From Ariolimax columbianus (taxonomy: Eukaryota; Mollusca; Gastropoda; Stylommatophora; Arionidae), in NCBI GenBank assembly GCA_036924085.1, contig JAVGWX010000011.1, forward strand, positions 29,896,317 through 29,960,316: a DNA stretch of 64,000 bases. The letters are read 5' to 3'. Position numbers and translations under genes: made by a program. The notes beneath the pieces are model-generated. The model was not told the DNA's origin. It made no database searches and worked only from the letters and a program-made list of their open reading frames with translations. The first letter of the stretch is position 1; every line of letters starts with the position of its first letter. Below, piece after piece: positions 1-11,168 of the stretch.

Positions 1-37
1 AACCAGTTCCTTCCACGCCTTGTCTTTTGTCGTTCCT

Positions 38-295
38 GGAACCCCACGAGGTTGTAGGGCAACAAACAGCGTGAGAGCGATGTGTATTGGGTTGCTGCTA
101 ATCAAGCAGGGCTCAATCTCTCTCCGGGCAGTTTGTAGGTCAATTTTTTCCCGTCGGTACCACATTTCCCATCCACACCAAAGCAAGCAGTGTCAGCAAA
201 CGGGACGAATGGCGTCAATCTCTAGACGTTCAGCCGTTTACACTGGATCATGGAAATACGACACAGGGTAACCGAATACTATTTCAAACAGCCGA
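38..295 (+). repeat. rep-C copy, diverged and truncated
   Basis: Shares the blocks CGAGGTTGTAGGGCAAC and TACGACACAGGGTAA with the fuller copy at 61857-62325. The right part of the family is missing; the sequence switches at about 295 to a piece with an RNA polymerase III box-B-like GGTTCGAATCC at 333-343, possibly a SINE fragment. Confidence 0.6.
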
Positions 296-859
296 ATGAT
301 TTCGAGGCCTGCCTGCCGACAAGGAGGGCAGCGGTTCGAATCCCAGGTATGGCATATGTTGTTTTTCTGTTAGGGGTGAAATAAACATACATAGCCAGCA
401 CACGGCGTGGCGACAGCAGTGGCGAATCGATCTGTAGTCCTCAGCCTTCAAAACCCATAGATTACCACATCAATGGAAAAAATGTCGTATGACAGTACAG
501 CAAATCAGATTGTAACTAATCCCAATGGAACACCACATGTTTCCGTGGTACAAGTGATGTTTGGCATTTATATCGCTTACTCTTGTTCATGTCAATATGT
601 TCTACTGTGCATCTTCTCTTTCTTTGTCGTCGTCTATTATTTCTAGTAATGTTATGTTGTTACTATGTGGCCTATCTCTTCTTTTAAAAAAAAATATGCC
701 TTCACGAAATATTGTTTGTTGGTAATTGGGTCAAATACGCTCGCTCGCGCACATTCGATCAATCAAATCGCGTAGCTTCTCTCGGTGCATAGACTATTGA
801 CAACATCCCACCAGCCAGCATACACGGTCTTAGGCTCTTCTTTTCTGCCTCTCTCCGTG

Positions 860-2240
860 TGCAATCATTTAATCTTAGATCCATCTCACATTGTCATGTA
901 TTTTTGGGTCTACATCTCTCTCTTTCTTCCCCTGAGGATTCTATGTAAGAGCCTGTCTGGTTATGTTGGACTGTGCCTTCAGCAGCGTTGTCCTATTCAT
1001 CACCATTTGTTTTAGCGTAACTGTAGTCTTTGTTGTATGGCCTTGGTCGTTCTCCATACATCAGCACCGACATTGTCGTTGAATATACCAACTTTGGTGT
1101 GAATCGATTTCTCTAGATCGCCGTATATTATTTAGTGTCAGGAATGCCCTCTTCCTTTCCAATTCTGATCCTTACATCTGTACCTCCTGATGTCCGATCC
1201 TTACATCTGTACCTCCTGATGTCCGATCCTTACATCTGTACCTCCTGATGTCCGATCCTTACATCTGTACCTCCTGATGTCCGATCCTTACATCTGTACC
1301 TCCTGATGTCTGATCCTTACATCTGTACCTCCTGATGTCCGATCCTTACATCTGTACCTCCTGATGTCCGATCCTTACATCTGTACCTCCTGATGTCCGA
1401 TCCTTACATCTGTACCTCCTGATGTCCGATCCTTACATCTGTACCTCCTGATGTATCAATCGTAATTGCCATTTTCTTCGTTAATGAGTAGAAATCTCTA
1501 TTTCGTTTCTCATCTGCTGCCTTTTCTCCTGTTGCCAACTTGTCAAAATATACCCTTTTATTTCTTCGTATACATGTCTTGACCTTTTTTGTCTGTAAGA
1601 GTATAATTATTTTGTGCCCCTGCTTTGGTGGCTCGGGCTCGATAATCATTGAGTATAGCTTTATTATTCATTTCTTATATTTTATGTTAAGTCTCTGTTG
1701 TGATCTATTTCTTGAGTTAAATTCTCTTGAATCCTACAGTTTCTTCGTGTATCTTATTCCACATCTCTTTAGCCTGGTCCCACATATTATTAATGTCCAT
1801 CTCCTTGTACTTATATAGCTCTTGTAGCACTTAACATCTGTTGAGTTTTATGCTAAATTATGTCTTTTCCTTGACTTGTAAGAGGTGAGGTTGTATCGTG
1901 TTCTCCTTGCGCCATGTACTGGCTACTTTTTTAGTTTAAACTGGCGATCTCCAACAGCATGTGGTCGTCTGATCTGCACCTCGCTTTACTCTTACATTAT
2001 GTAGTGTACCTCTGAACACTTTGACTGACACAGATGTGACCAATTTGATTTTCCGTCACATAGTCTGGAGATCTCCATGTGACGGTATATACCTTCTTGT
2101 GTGAAAGCATGCTTCCTCCAATTTTGTGTAGCACTCATAGCTCTGCAAACATTTCTCCATTTTCGTTCATCTGCCCCATTCCTTATCTTCCAATAATCTG
2201 TTCGTAGCTCGTGCGCGTTATCTTCCACTAATAGTCATTT
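860..2240 (-). mobile_element. RTE-like LINE remnant with endonuclease, linker and C-terminal pieces
   Basis: Read on the - strand from 2240 down. First come endonuclease-type blocks (YTVTWRSPDYVTENQIGHIC at about 2030-2100, then SDDHMLL at about 1960). The endonuclease-RT linker follows at 1830-1455 (DQAKEMWNKIHEE and RNKRVYFDKLATGEKAADEK). A thumb fragment is at 1130-1166 and the C-terminal block SNITRQALT*NPQGKK near 900-1010. The RT palm is absent: linker and thumb are joined through a 29-bp minisatellite. Frameshifts and stops make it dead. Confidence 0.75.
1167..1454. repeat. Minisatellite, 29-bp unit, about 10 copies
   Basis: Units begin GATCCTTACATCTGTACC and end CTGATGTCC, nearly identical throughout. 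On the - strand the unit reads GGTDVR, the thumb-region motif of the surrounding LINE, so the array was probably seeded from it. Confidence 0.92.
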
Positions 2241-2539
2241 TGTGGCCAAAGAAGAGAATACGTGAATCAGAATTAACAATGTCACAACACAGAGTTCAAA
2301 AACGCCTTTAATAAAGCTAACGTATGGCCATGTTGGGAGCGATGGCTAACGTTAGGATCAAGTACTGACCAAGGCCCCCACCTCGTCCACTCTGTGCTCC
2401 TAGGAACATACTCTGTTACAACAGCCTTGTCAACAACATGGAAATATAGTCTGATCTTCGTAGTTTGTGAGCCTCCTACTTCTTTGTTCGTCCTGAGAGG
2501 GACGTTTTATGACGATCTGTCATATTTTAAAGCGATGTT

Positions 2540-3230
2540 ACGATACCTACGCCTTTCGGACTGATGCATCCGGTTTCAGCACGACATTTTGGGGATCGGA
2601 TTGCTCTTCCCTCTTCGATCCCCATTACTTCAACCAGGGCTCCGTCTGCTTTCAGGACAATCACTTTCAAGCGAAATAATGTCTTGATCAGCTCTGATTC
2701 GCTGACCCTGGTGCAAACAGCCAGCCATTGAGTCGCTGACCCTGGTGCAAGCAGCCAGCCATTGAGTCGCTGACCCTGGTGCAGGCATCCAGCCATTGAG
2801 TCGCTGACCCTGGTGTAAGCAGCCAGCCATTGAGTCGCTGACCCTGGTGCAAGCAGCCAGCCATTGAGTCGCTGACCCTGGTGCAAACAGCCAGCCATTG
2901 AGTCGCTGACCCTGGTGCAAACAGCCAGCCATTGAGTCGCTGACCCTGGTGCAAACAGCCAGCCATTGAGTCGTTGACCCTGGTGCAAACAGCCAGCCAT
3001 TGAGTCGCTGACCCTGGTGCAAACAGCCAGCCATTGAGTCACTGACCCTGGTGCAAACAGCCAGCTATTGAGTCGCTGACCCTGGGGCAAACAGCCAGCC
3101 ATTGAGTCGCTGACCCTGGTGCAAACAGCCAGCCATTGAGTCGCTGACCCTGGTGCAACAAGCCAGCTATGAGTCACCGACTGCTGTCAGTTCATTTCTT
3201 GCAGCGTCTTTGGCCTCGCTCCATTGTATC
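2540..3230 (-). repeat. rep-B copy with an internal minisatellite
   Basis: The - strand carries the rep-B blocks ATCGAAGAGGGAA, GTGCTGAAACCGGATGCATC and CCGAAAGGCG. The 5' part of the repeat, towards 3230, is expanded into the 34-bp array. At the outer end TGTCAGTTCATT (about 3185) also occurs next to another rep-B piece near 37500. Confidence 0.7.
2697..3170. repeat. Minisatellite, 34-bp unit, about 14 copies
   Basis: Units contain AGCCATTGAGTCGCTGACCC followed by TGGTGCAAACAGCC. Related single-copy sequence occurs in rep-B at 34890-34920 and 44450-44490 (CTGACCTTGATACAAGCAGC). Open reading frames across it are repeat artefacts. Confidence 0.92.
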
Positions 3231-3519
3231 TAACATTGATTGGATAACTGATTCTGGCGGGGAAGGCGTGGTAGTACATGAGCGACATCGATCAGGCCGC
3301 TTCATAAATCTGACATTATGTTATAGTTGTCCATCACAAGTGATGAAGACCACTCTCTTTGTTCAGCCGTGTGGACAGTCGTATCTCTTGCTGTGTCCGC
3401 TGAAATGGGTGACTTGCGCGGTGATTTGGATTAAAGTGAGGAAGAAACTGCGCCTTTTGTCAACCTCACTCACAGAGCCTAAGCTACCTTTTGTCAGTGG
3501 CAAGACATTCATCGAGACG

Positions 3520-4045
3520 ACTGGAGATAGCATAGGATGCAGATTTTGCCTCAGGGTTACCACCGAAGCCTTTCCGTAAACATGTAACCCGCAGGGTAAA
3601 AAGGTGAGAAGGCATCTAACGCAGTTTGTCGTGCCTTTTCGATAACCACAAGAGGTCGTATGGACAACACTCAGCGTGTGAGTGACTCTGGCATCTCTCC
3701 CCAGCTGTATTCAGCTCATCATAGTAGCATCTAAAATTCCCACACGCCAAATTCGTGAAGGTGAACCGGCAGAACTAACCCGTGAAATACGACACAGGTA
3801 TAAGCGTAGTGCCATTCAGTCGGCGTCCAGACCAGGATAAACGGATGGAAGAAATTACCAAAAAAAAGAACGAAATAACAAGTCCAGACGGAAAACAACT
3901 CCACGTTTCCGTGAACACAAGTGTAAGTCGTCGACTAGTGTGAATTCCAGGCAAATCCGTGGTCTGGCGGCATCCATAATGATCCAAAACAGTAGAGAAA
4001 TGTAGACTCGCAGCCAGTTATGGCGCCATCTTTGCCAGATTTATG
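3520..4045 (+). repeat. rep-C copy, near full length
   Basis: Runs from ACCGAAGCCTTTCCGTAAAC through CAAGAGGTCGTATGGACAAC and TGAAATACGACACAGG to CAGCCAGTTATGGCGCCATC. Same order as the copies at 42795-43330 (- strand) and 61857-62325. No coding capacity recognised. Confidence 0.75.
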
Positions 4046-4110
4046 TTATAGTCATATGTTTAACACTCCAATTCCTTTATATACTGACATAAGTAAACAT
4101 GTACATCAGA

Positions 4111-4397
4111 CATGTTTTGTGATGTCTGGTGTACATGTTTTGTGATGTCTGGTGTACATGTTTTGTGATGTCTGGTGTACATGTTTTGTGATGTCTGGTG
4201 TACATGTTTTGTGATGTCTGGTGTACATGTTTTGTGATGTCTGGTGTACATGTTTTGTGATGTCTGGTGTACATGTTTTGTGATGTCTGGTGTACATGTT
4301 TTGTGATGTCTGGTGTGCATGTTTTGTGATGTCTGGTGTACATGTTTTGTGATGCCTGGTGTACATGTTTTCTGATGTCTGGTGTACATGTTTTCTG
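4111..4397. repeat. Minisatellite, 23-bp unit, about 12 copies
   Basis: Unit CATGTTTTGTGATGTCTGGT plus GTA. Variants occur at the right end (TTTTCTGAT). The flanks show no recognised element except rep-C, which ends about 65 bp to the left. Confidence 0.93.
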
Positions 4398-4399
4398 AA

Positions 4400-5790
4400 T
4401 AATTTTAAAAATGTGTCTTAGCAATTGCTGGCTCAAGAAATGTGTTTACTAAAACCAATCAAGTATGAGACCATCTCCTGAGCTTGAAAACATTATTTAA
4501 TAAACGATGCAGGCCATGGAAGATGATGTGGGGAAACAAGACCTCGCACAGAATACCGGTTGCCAGTATAGTGCAAACCTTATACAGCTTGGTAGGCTTT
4601 AGGTCATGTTGGGAGCAAGTCTAGAACCATTACGTCTTATTGAGTACACACAGATAACTATAGAGGGATGCTCTTGGGACTAGCAAATCCATAGTTCAAA
4701 ATAAATTGTTAGAAAAAACGCAGCTGGGTGAAGCTTACCTTTATGAACGTGAGTAAAGCTAGAATAGTTGTCGCTTGCGGCAAAGACTAATAGTTCGATC
4801 CTGAGCCTCAACAGTCAACGCAGATGTAGATAGATTATCTGCCGTAGGGATTGCAAAACAGCAGCGATGGAATCTGGTCACCCCATTCAGAAACAGTTCT
4901 CTGAGAACAGTTACCAATTGACTACTTTTATCTTTTTACAGATTTACTCTTTTTAACCACAGACAGGAACTGGTTGGTTATATTAGTGCGTATTTGCCTG
5001 GTTTTGAGTAGTCCGATCTTCTGTATAATGAATGGGGTGTCTGATCAAGACATACGTTACGGAAGGACCACTCAACGCAACCAGACAGGCGCTTTCACGG
5101 AATCCGCAAGGGAATAGAAAGAAAGGTAGACGAAAAAAAATACATGGTATAGAGAAGAGAATGTGTGAAGGAACTAAGACTCAATGATTGCAGCCAATGA
5201 CTGTACGCTGACGGGATGTTGTCGCGAGAAAAGCAACGGGCTTTGATTGGTTGATTGAGTAGTCTAAGTGGCGTATGGTGTTCATGTGCCTGTTTTGTAC
5301 CGGGAAGAGGGAGGGGGGGGGGAAGGGTGCAACAAGTACACCTAGGGGCGGGGGTGGGGGGGGGTAACACTGATGCTTTGTCGGTCCCAGACGTTTGCTT
5401 GCAGCCTCCCAAACGCAGAGATGTAGAGGTTTTGTTATTTTCTTGTGACCTACCGTGTCTGCATGACGAGGAAGCAGATCATATACCCAATTATCCATAT
5501 TCGTCTCTTGCGATAAGCCTTGCAAGTTACAGTCTACAGTAAACATGTCAGGAAACTCAAGCTTTTCCGTCAGAGTTGTCTTCGCAGGCTGCCAGGGATC
5601 GATTGCCAGGATACAGTGTTCGGCTCTGTAGTCCTCAGCTGAGCGTCATCATACGATGTTGCAGAAAGACGAGAAGCGAAAGTTGCATGCCCTCACTGCC
5701 GGCGAGCAAGCAGATTTTCTTCGCACCCAGCCACAACCCCGACTCACAGAATACTCAACTAAAAAGGACTGGTTGAACTAAAAGAGAAAA
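4400..5790. other. Unassigned upstream sequence
   Basis: No supported gene. The only notable structure is a pair of G-rich tracts at about 5308-5333 and 5344-5366, with runs of 5-10 G that could form quadruplexes. Confidence 0.5.
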
Positions 5791-6190
5791 GGTCTTCATC
5801 ACCTGTGATAGATGAACAACATAACATAGAAAAGATGGACTGGGCATAGTGTTGCTCACATGTCTAATGAGCGTCTACTTAAGCAACTGTTGTACTGTGG
5901 ACTCTGGACAGGCAAGCGCTCATTTGGGGCCGGGGGTGGGGGATGAGAGGGTGCAGAAGAAACGATCATCTCTTAAAGTCTCTTTGAAGAGTTCCCCCAA
6001 TGATGTCGCCTCCTTAGATCTGCTTGGTCCGAACCGCTCAGCCTGGCACATTGCCATCCTCCATGGTTCTCGTAATGCTGAGAAAACCATTACTGAGGTG
6101 CAGAATAATCGAGCCGCACGCAAGGACACAATGCAGGACGGCCTAATTCATGACATGCTTTCCACATGTGCCACATGCATGTAATAGTAT
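5790..6190 (+). mobile_element. LINE C-terminal remnant
   Basis: Frames on the + strand give RWTGH (about 5835), MSNERLLKQLLY (about 5860), KVSLKSSPND and then DRSAWR-like and GSRNAEKTITEVQNNRAARK sequence to about 6120. These are typical of the region after the reverse transcriptase in animal LINEs. It is frameshifted. Confidence 0.65.
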
Positions 6191-6280
6191 ATTGCAATTG
6201 TATCTGAGATATATGAATATCATCCAGCATCCTCATTAATACACATCTCAATGGGCAACGAATGTCCAAGTAAACTGCAT

Positions 6281-6552
6281 AGAGGGAAGGCAGGAGGTGT
6301 GGTATGCAGTCGGGGGAAGGCAGGTGGTGTGGTATGCAACCGGGGGAAGGCAGGTGGTGTGGTATGCAGCCGGGGGAAGGCAGGTGGTGTGGTATGCAGC
6401 CGGGGGAAGGCAGGTGGTGTGGTATGCAGCCGGGGGAAGGCAGGTGGTGTGGTATGCAGCCGGGGGAAGGTAGGTGGTGTGGTATGCAGCCGGGGGAAGG
6501 CAGGTGGTGTGGTATGCAGCCGGGGGAAGGCAGGTGGTGTGGTATGCAGCCG
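6281..6552. repeat. Minisatellite, 30-bp unit, about 9 copies
   Basis: Unit GTATGCAGCCGGGGGAAGGC plus AGGTGGTGTG. Because 30 is divisible by three and the unit lacks stops, reading frames stay open on both strands; none is a credible gene. Confidence 0.93.
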
Positions 6553-6764
6553 GACAGAACTAGTGAAACCATCGTCCCTGATCAGTACTGGCCCTCCGAT
6601 CAGGAACGAGCTGACAAATGACAACCCCAGATCCATCAACCCAGACCACTAAAGCGCCAACATGACTATGACTACGCATGAACATCACAATCGTCCGCTG
6701 GTCACTTTGGGCCAAAATACACGACTGGAATATAACACTGGTTGTCTCCAGAGTCTTCTGTCGT

Positions 6765-6875
6765 CACTGTGGTCGAGAGGTCAAAGGTCGCTGTGGTCGA
6801 GAGGTCAGGGGTCGCTGTGGTCTTAGAGGTCAGGGGTCGAGAGGTAAGGAGTCGCTGTGGTTGAGAGGTCAGGCA
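6765..6875. repeat. Short tandem repeat, about 20-bp unit
   Basis: About five degenerate copies of GGTCGAGAGGTCAGGGGTCG. Confidence 0.7.
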
Positions 6876-6934
6876 CTCGTCTCCCAAAGCGATGAACAGG
6901 AACGGCAGACAATCGAATCCTACAATTATTAAAG

Positions 6935-8540
6935 TGACCTTTGGTCTCGCGGGAGGTGGGACCAGAGTGTCTGCATCCTGAGATGCCTCCAACCGTCTGG
7001 ACTATTGTATTGCCACTGGTTGAAGCAAGGTAGCTCGGGACCGTAGAGTGAGGTCGGTGACAAGCGCAGTTTCTGCCTCACTATAATTTATAATCCAAAT
7101 TAAAATATAGCTCAAGTTACATCATCAAAACAAAACCGTCTGTTGCTACTAATTACTATCGTCGCTTGCGACATGCAACTAATAATAATCTGGCTGTACA
7201 GTCATATGCGATAACATCTAAATACGCTATTCTGATGCTGTTGGCATCTTCGCCTGTGATGGGCAATGTTACACGGACTCTTTCAAAGTGTCTTTGAAAT
7301 GCTTAGATCTTCATATCACCTCCTGGGAGATGCTTGCACGCGATCATACCACCTGACGTGATAGTATCACCGACGGTGCTCATATCGCAGAGTTTTAGCC
7401 ATCGCGGAGGCTCACTGAAAGCGTGCTGCCTGAAAAAATCAATACGATTCCACAGCCGACTCACCTCATGTGTTCCATGATAGTGACAGAATGTGCTGCT
7501 TCAGAATTGGTCTTTACAGCCATCAGAGAACACATTTAGCTGTCAGATGATGTCGCCATCTTCGCTTGCGATGGGTAACTTATTATTTGCACCCTGCTCG
7601 AGCCCCGGTAACGCAAATTTTCGATGCTGGATAAAGCTCCATGTAAACACAACAGCCGATGTGTATACTGCTTTAACGTCGGCTTCCTACTATTCCGGAC
7701 GCGTGCTCCAGATGGAACGATAAAGCAACACTGAAAAACGATCCAGCATAATAGTATTCACCTGCAGCTGTATTGCTCAACACAAGTCAGTATAATTAGT
7801 GCGGCGTTGTTGTTGAGACATGACCTATCGACTATCGTCAGGTGGACTTTAGACCTTCATTCATTACGTCATATCAGCTGTGAGTGAAGTCTGACCCCGG
7901 ATATGGGGCAGGTTTTGTGATAGCTATGATACTTAGGACTTCACACTCTGCAACAGGTTTAACAGTTGGCTGAGAGTAACAAATGTATACAAGCGCAAAC
8001 TAACAACGGACTGGTCTGGGTTCATATTTCGTCACCACCCTTTTGGTAACCGATAAAAGCGCAGACGCTGTAACTCCGTACTCATTTCTCGCGAACCAAA
8101 CGGAAAGCGAACACATTTCCTTTATTGACGGGAGTTAGTTTTGTTCATGTTCCAATGTGGACCAATACTGAAACATTCCTAGTTTGTCAAAATAATAGCT
8201 TGTTGCGAGTCAAGTCAGCGTAGTGTGACGGGAAGATACTATATCATTATCAGGCTAAGATTAACCGCAATAAATAATTATTTTAACTCAAAGGATACAG
8301 AACATCCCGTTTGTTCGATCTTCACAAAACTAGGCACTTAATACAGGTAAGCCATATATTCTAAATTTGTCAGTTTATGTTGATTTAAAAATGGACAACA
8401 AAATCATCAACAACAACAATGATTTAAGAGTTACCAGAAAGTTTGTTTGTTTCACTCATCCTTGTCTGCTAAGTTTTAAACGGAGAAATACATGTTATTT
8501 ATAATGTGATTTTTCTATACGATTGTTTGGTGTTGGCTGT
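6935..8540. other. Unassigned upstream sequence
   Basis: No gene, RNA or repeat that I can support. A short phrase, CGTCGCTTGCGAC-like, recurs near 4770, 7162 and 7562 and may mark an old unclassified repeat. Confidence 0.45.
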
Positions 8541-8542
8541 CC

Positions 8543-8544
<2 letters not shown>

Positions 8545-8597
<53 letters not shown>
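8545..8597. repeat. (TA)n microsatellite
   Basis: About 26 uninterrupted TA dinucleotides. Confidence 0.98.
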
Positions 8598-8598
<1 letters not shown>

Positions 8599-8744
8599 CT
8601 TGTCGTTGGCAGAATGTCGGTCTTATGGCAGCCGATCTGTAAGACATTGTTTCCCTGGCCAGTGTTCTCGCCTCTGCCACTGAGTTCCAAAGCTTATATA
8701 ATGTCCTTTCTTTGTCCATCTTCTCCTCAGTTTACCTCTGCCTC

Positions 8745-9085
8745 TTGGGATGATGAGGCTAACGTCTGGTCAGGCAAAACACACTGATCAGAGAATGTTA
8801 GCCAGGGTCAGGAGAAATATACTGGCCAAGACCCTCACTTGACCTCTTCGTTGGTCGTCGAGGACAACAGTCTGGCTAACAAGGTGAGGTTCCACGTGAT
8901 CTCTGTAGAAGTGAGCGACACGCAGATGAAGCCAAGCATAGCACAACAGCTTGGAGGACTCTGGTCCACCTTCATCAGCATGCTCTGAGATGTGAGGAAG
9001 CTACTGCAACTTGTCACTTAACACCCTTTTCAGAGCTCACAGTCACATAAGAGTCACCTACTCATTGTGGGCATTCGTAACAACT
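8745..9085 (-). repeat. rep-A copy
   Basis: Contains, in + strand text, GCTAACGTCTGGTCAGGC, GAAGCCAAGCATAGCACAAC and CTCATTGTGGGCATTC, in the order shared with 27365-27720 and with the reverse copies at 26165, 51425 and 62780. Several copies end in an AAC-rich tract next to the GTGGGCAT block, which suggests a retroposed 3' end there. Confidence 0.8.
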
Positions 9086-9089
9086 TCTG

Positions 9090-9500
9090 CCTCTTTTGCC
9101 AGTACATACACTCCAGTATTGTTGCTTCTACCCATTGTGACGTTTGATGAGGCCAAAGTTTAATTTCCAAGATGTAATGTTGTTTACCTGCCAGTTTTGT
9201 TCTAATATTAGGCACCCGTAGGATTTCTGCATATTTCTTTTTCGCTATTCATGGTAATTTGAGCATCCAGTTATACCATTGTAGCCAGAATGATTCAATC
9301 TTTTTCCATAGGGTTTCTGTGGTTGACCATGTCTCCCCCATTCACACGTTGCCACCAGGAAGATACAAGTTCTCAGGATCTTTATTTCTGTAATTGTAAG
9401 TGCCATACGTTTTTCATTTTAGTTAACCTATGTGATGCCATGGCCACTCTTATTTTATTCGGTAATCTTCACATTTTTTTTTAACCTTATCTATACATTG
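9090..9500. other. Unassigned upstream sequence
   Basis: T-rich DNA without a gene or repeat that I recognise. Confidence 0.45.
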
Positions 9501-9504
9501 GGAG

Positions 9505-9765
9505 CTGTGTAGTGCAGTGATTAGCAAGCAGGCTTCACAACTGAGTGGTCCTGGGTTCATTCCCCAGTTGAGGCGGAAATATTTTTTCAGATCGCATTGT
9601 CTCCCGGGTCGAACCAGCCTTAAACGGGTACTGGTTCAGTCCAGGAAGTAAATGTGGCAAGGGAGAGGAGATGGCTACTGTCCTCTTATAGCCGAGCCTT
9701 TTAAATGTGAGATCGCTAACACCCCTATGACAGTAATGCTATGGGTTACTTTACTTAACTATACA
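9505..9765 (+). mobile_element. tRNA-derived SINE (family F)
   Basis: Box A-like TAGTGCAGTGATTAGCA and box B GGTTCATTCC (9554-9563) sit at tRNA spacing. The body (AGGAGATGGCTACTGTCC, GCCGAGCCTTTTAAATG) matches the copies at 23948-24180 and 50001-50270. It is diverged. Confidence 0.85.
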
Positions 9766-9769
9766 ATAT

Positions 9770-10580
9770 ATGCAAAATGTATAGTGAGAAAGCGGAATGT
9801 ATAATGAGAAATGTTAGAGAAGATACATTTACGATTGGCGGATACAAGATTCCAGAGTTGCGATACGCAGACGACACAGTGATACTATCAAGAAGTGCAG
9901 AATGGCAGCTAATTTTAGCCGTAAATGGAAACTAAGATCAAAGATAATGACACCGACAAAACAAAATGTCAACATAAATTGACAGTGGGTAGTGAGGAAA
10001 TAGATCAGGTCACACATTTTGAATATCTGGGCTTCAGAATTGACAAAAATTGTGACTGGTCGAAATATATCTGTAAAAGACTAGCCATAGCAATGCAGAG
10101 ACTGAACAGCCTGGATAAATTATGGCAGAGCACCAACAAAATGACAAAAGTTAAAGTCTTGAGAGCCTGTGTTTTTCAAGTGGCAGCATATGGCTGTGAA
10201 TCAGAGATGATTACCAAAACTTCTAGACACAGAATCGAACCCTTTTGAGTCAAAATGTTACAGAAAGATCCTCAGAATACCCTGGGCAGAGAAAAGACAA
10301 ATTTAGACATTCGGCAAGAGTTGAGCATAGAGGAGAACTGGTTTATCAATTCCATTTGGCAAGAAAATGTAAATACTTTGGTCACACCAAGAGACACAAC
10401 GGTCTTGAGAGAACAGTGATGGAAGGTATGGTGCCAGGTAAAAGAGGAAGGGGTAGACCAAGAAGACGATGGTACCAAGATATCCATGAATGACTTTGTA
10501 TGACTGGCGGAGGCTGGAGTTTTGGAGAGAGTTTCTTTCAGACTGACTGTCATGGGAGCGACACTCTATAAAAAACATAC
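9770..10580 (+). mobile_element. RTE-like LINE remnant: RT active site to C-terminus
   Basis: Contains the RT catalytic motif as LRYADDTVILS (about 9857-9890), then [38 protein letters not shown] and [19 protein letters not shown] (about 10434-10495). Frameshifts split it into several frames. A relative lies at 29870-30660 on the other strand. Confidence 0.85.
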
Positions 10581-10584
10581 TATA

Positions 10585-10906
10585 TGATGATAAATCTCAG
10601 TTGGAAATGACATGAAGTCTTGGACCTATGCTTTGCAGGAAGTTGAAAGGTTTTGATAGATTGATCCATCTTCATTGTGACCACGGACGTCAATTTGTAT
10701 CTGGGCAGCGCAAGTGCGTGCGATACCTAGTGTCGGCTACCTACAATAATCACCAAGCTAGATGTTGCTGACACCTTTAGAAACTACCAGCAACATTTTT
10801 TGGCTATCTCATATCAGTTTGTGACCTATTTAATGACTTGCTCTCGTAATATACTAAGTTGGTTATTGCATAAACAACTGCATTATCACAATTTTTGTTG
10901 TTGCAG
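10585..10906 (+). other. Sequence just upstream of the CPT1 start region
   Basis: No repeat recognised. It may hold the promoter or part of a 5' intron. No convincing TATA box or initiator could be assigned. Confidence 0.35.
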
Positions 10907-11027
10907 GAAAAGTTGTGCTACTGTGGAGAACTTGCACCGGACTCATATTGCAAGTATTTTTCCCATCTGCCTGGGTGGAACAGTATCTGGTTTTAAATTG
11001 ACTTGAAAAGGTGTAACCAGAGCATCA
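10907..11027 (+). other. Probable 5' UTR of CPT1
   Basis: A candidate acceptor (TTGCAG) ends at 10906 and a second (AACCAG) at 11020, so the 5' UTR could begin at either or run further upstream. An in-frame TGA at 11004-11006 precedes the ATG at 11028, which supports that start. The start context is weak at -3 (T) but has G at +4. The transcription start is not identifiable from sequence alone. Confidence 0.5.
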
Positions 11028-11168
11028 ATGGCGGAAGCACATGCAGCTGTTGCTGTATCTTTTACAGTCTCACCAGATGGATATGACCTGAGCATCAACC
11101 ACGAGGCTTTACGAGTTGTCTGGGAGAGCGGTGTTCGTTCGTGGAAGAAGAGGCTGGGAAGACTCAAA
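11028..11168 (+). CDS. CPT1: CPT1 coding exon 1 (residues 1-47)
   Basis: Encodes the cytosolic N-terminal regulatory segment, starting [10 protein letters not shown] and ending [12 protein letters not shown]3 and H5 are present. Donor GTAAGT follows at 11169; phase 0. Intron 1 is about 8.1 kb, the longest in the window. Confidence 0.96.

Noticed and set aside
300..460. tRNA gene around GGTTCGAATCC at 333-343
   Set aside because: No matching acceptor stem or box A at proper spacing; more likely a SINE fragment.
2527..3177. 216-codon repeat frame on the - strand
   Set aside because: Three overlapping frames read the same 34-bp array; the flank is rep-B.
4060..4436. Thr/His-rich frames of 86-119 codons
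   Set aside because: A 23-bp array gives cyclic frames in every register; no other coding sign.
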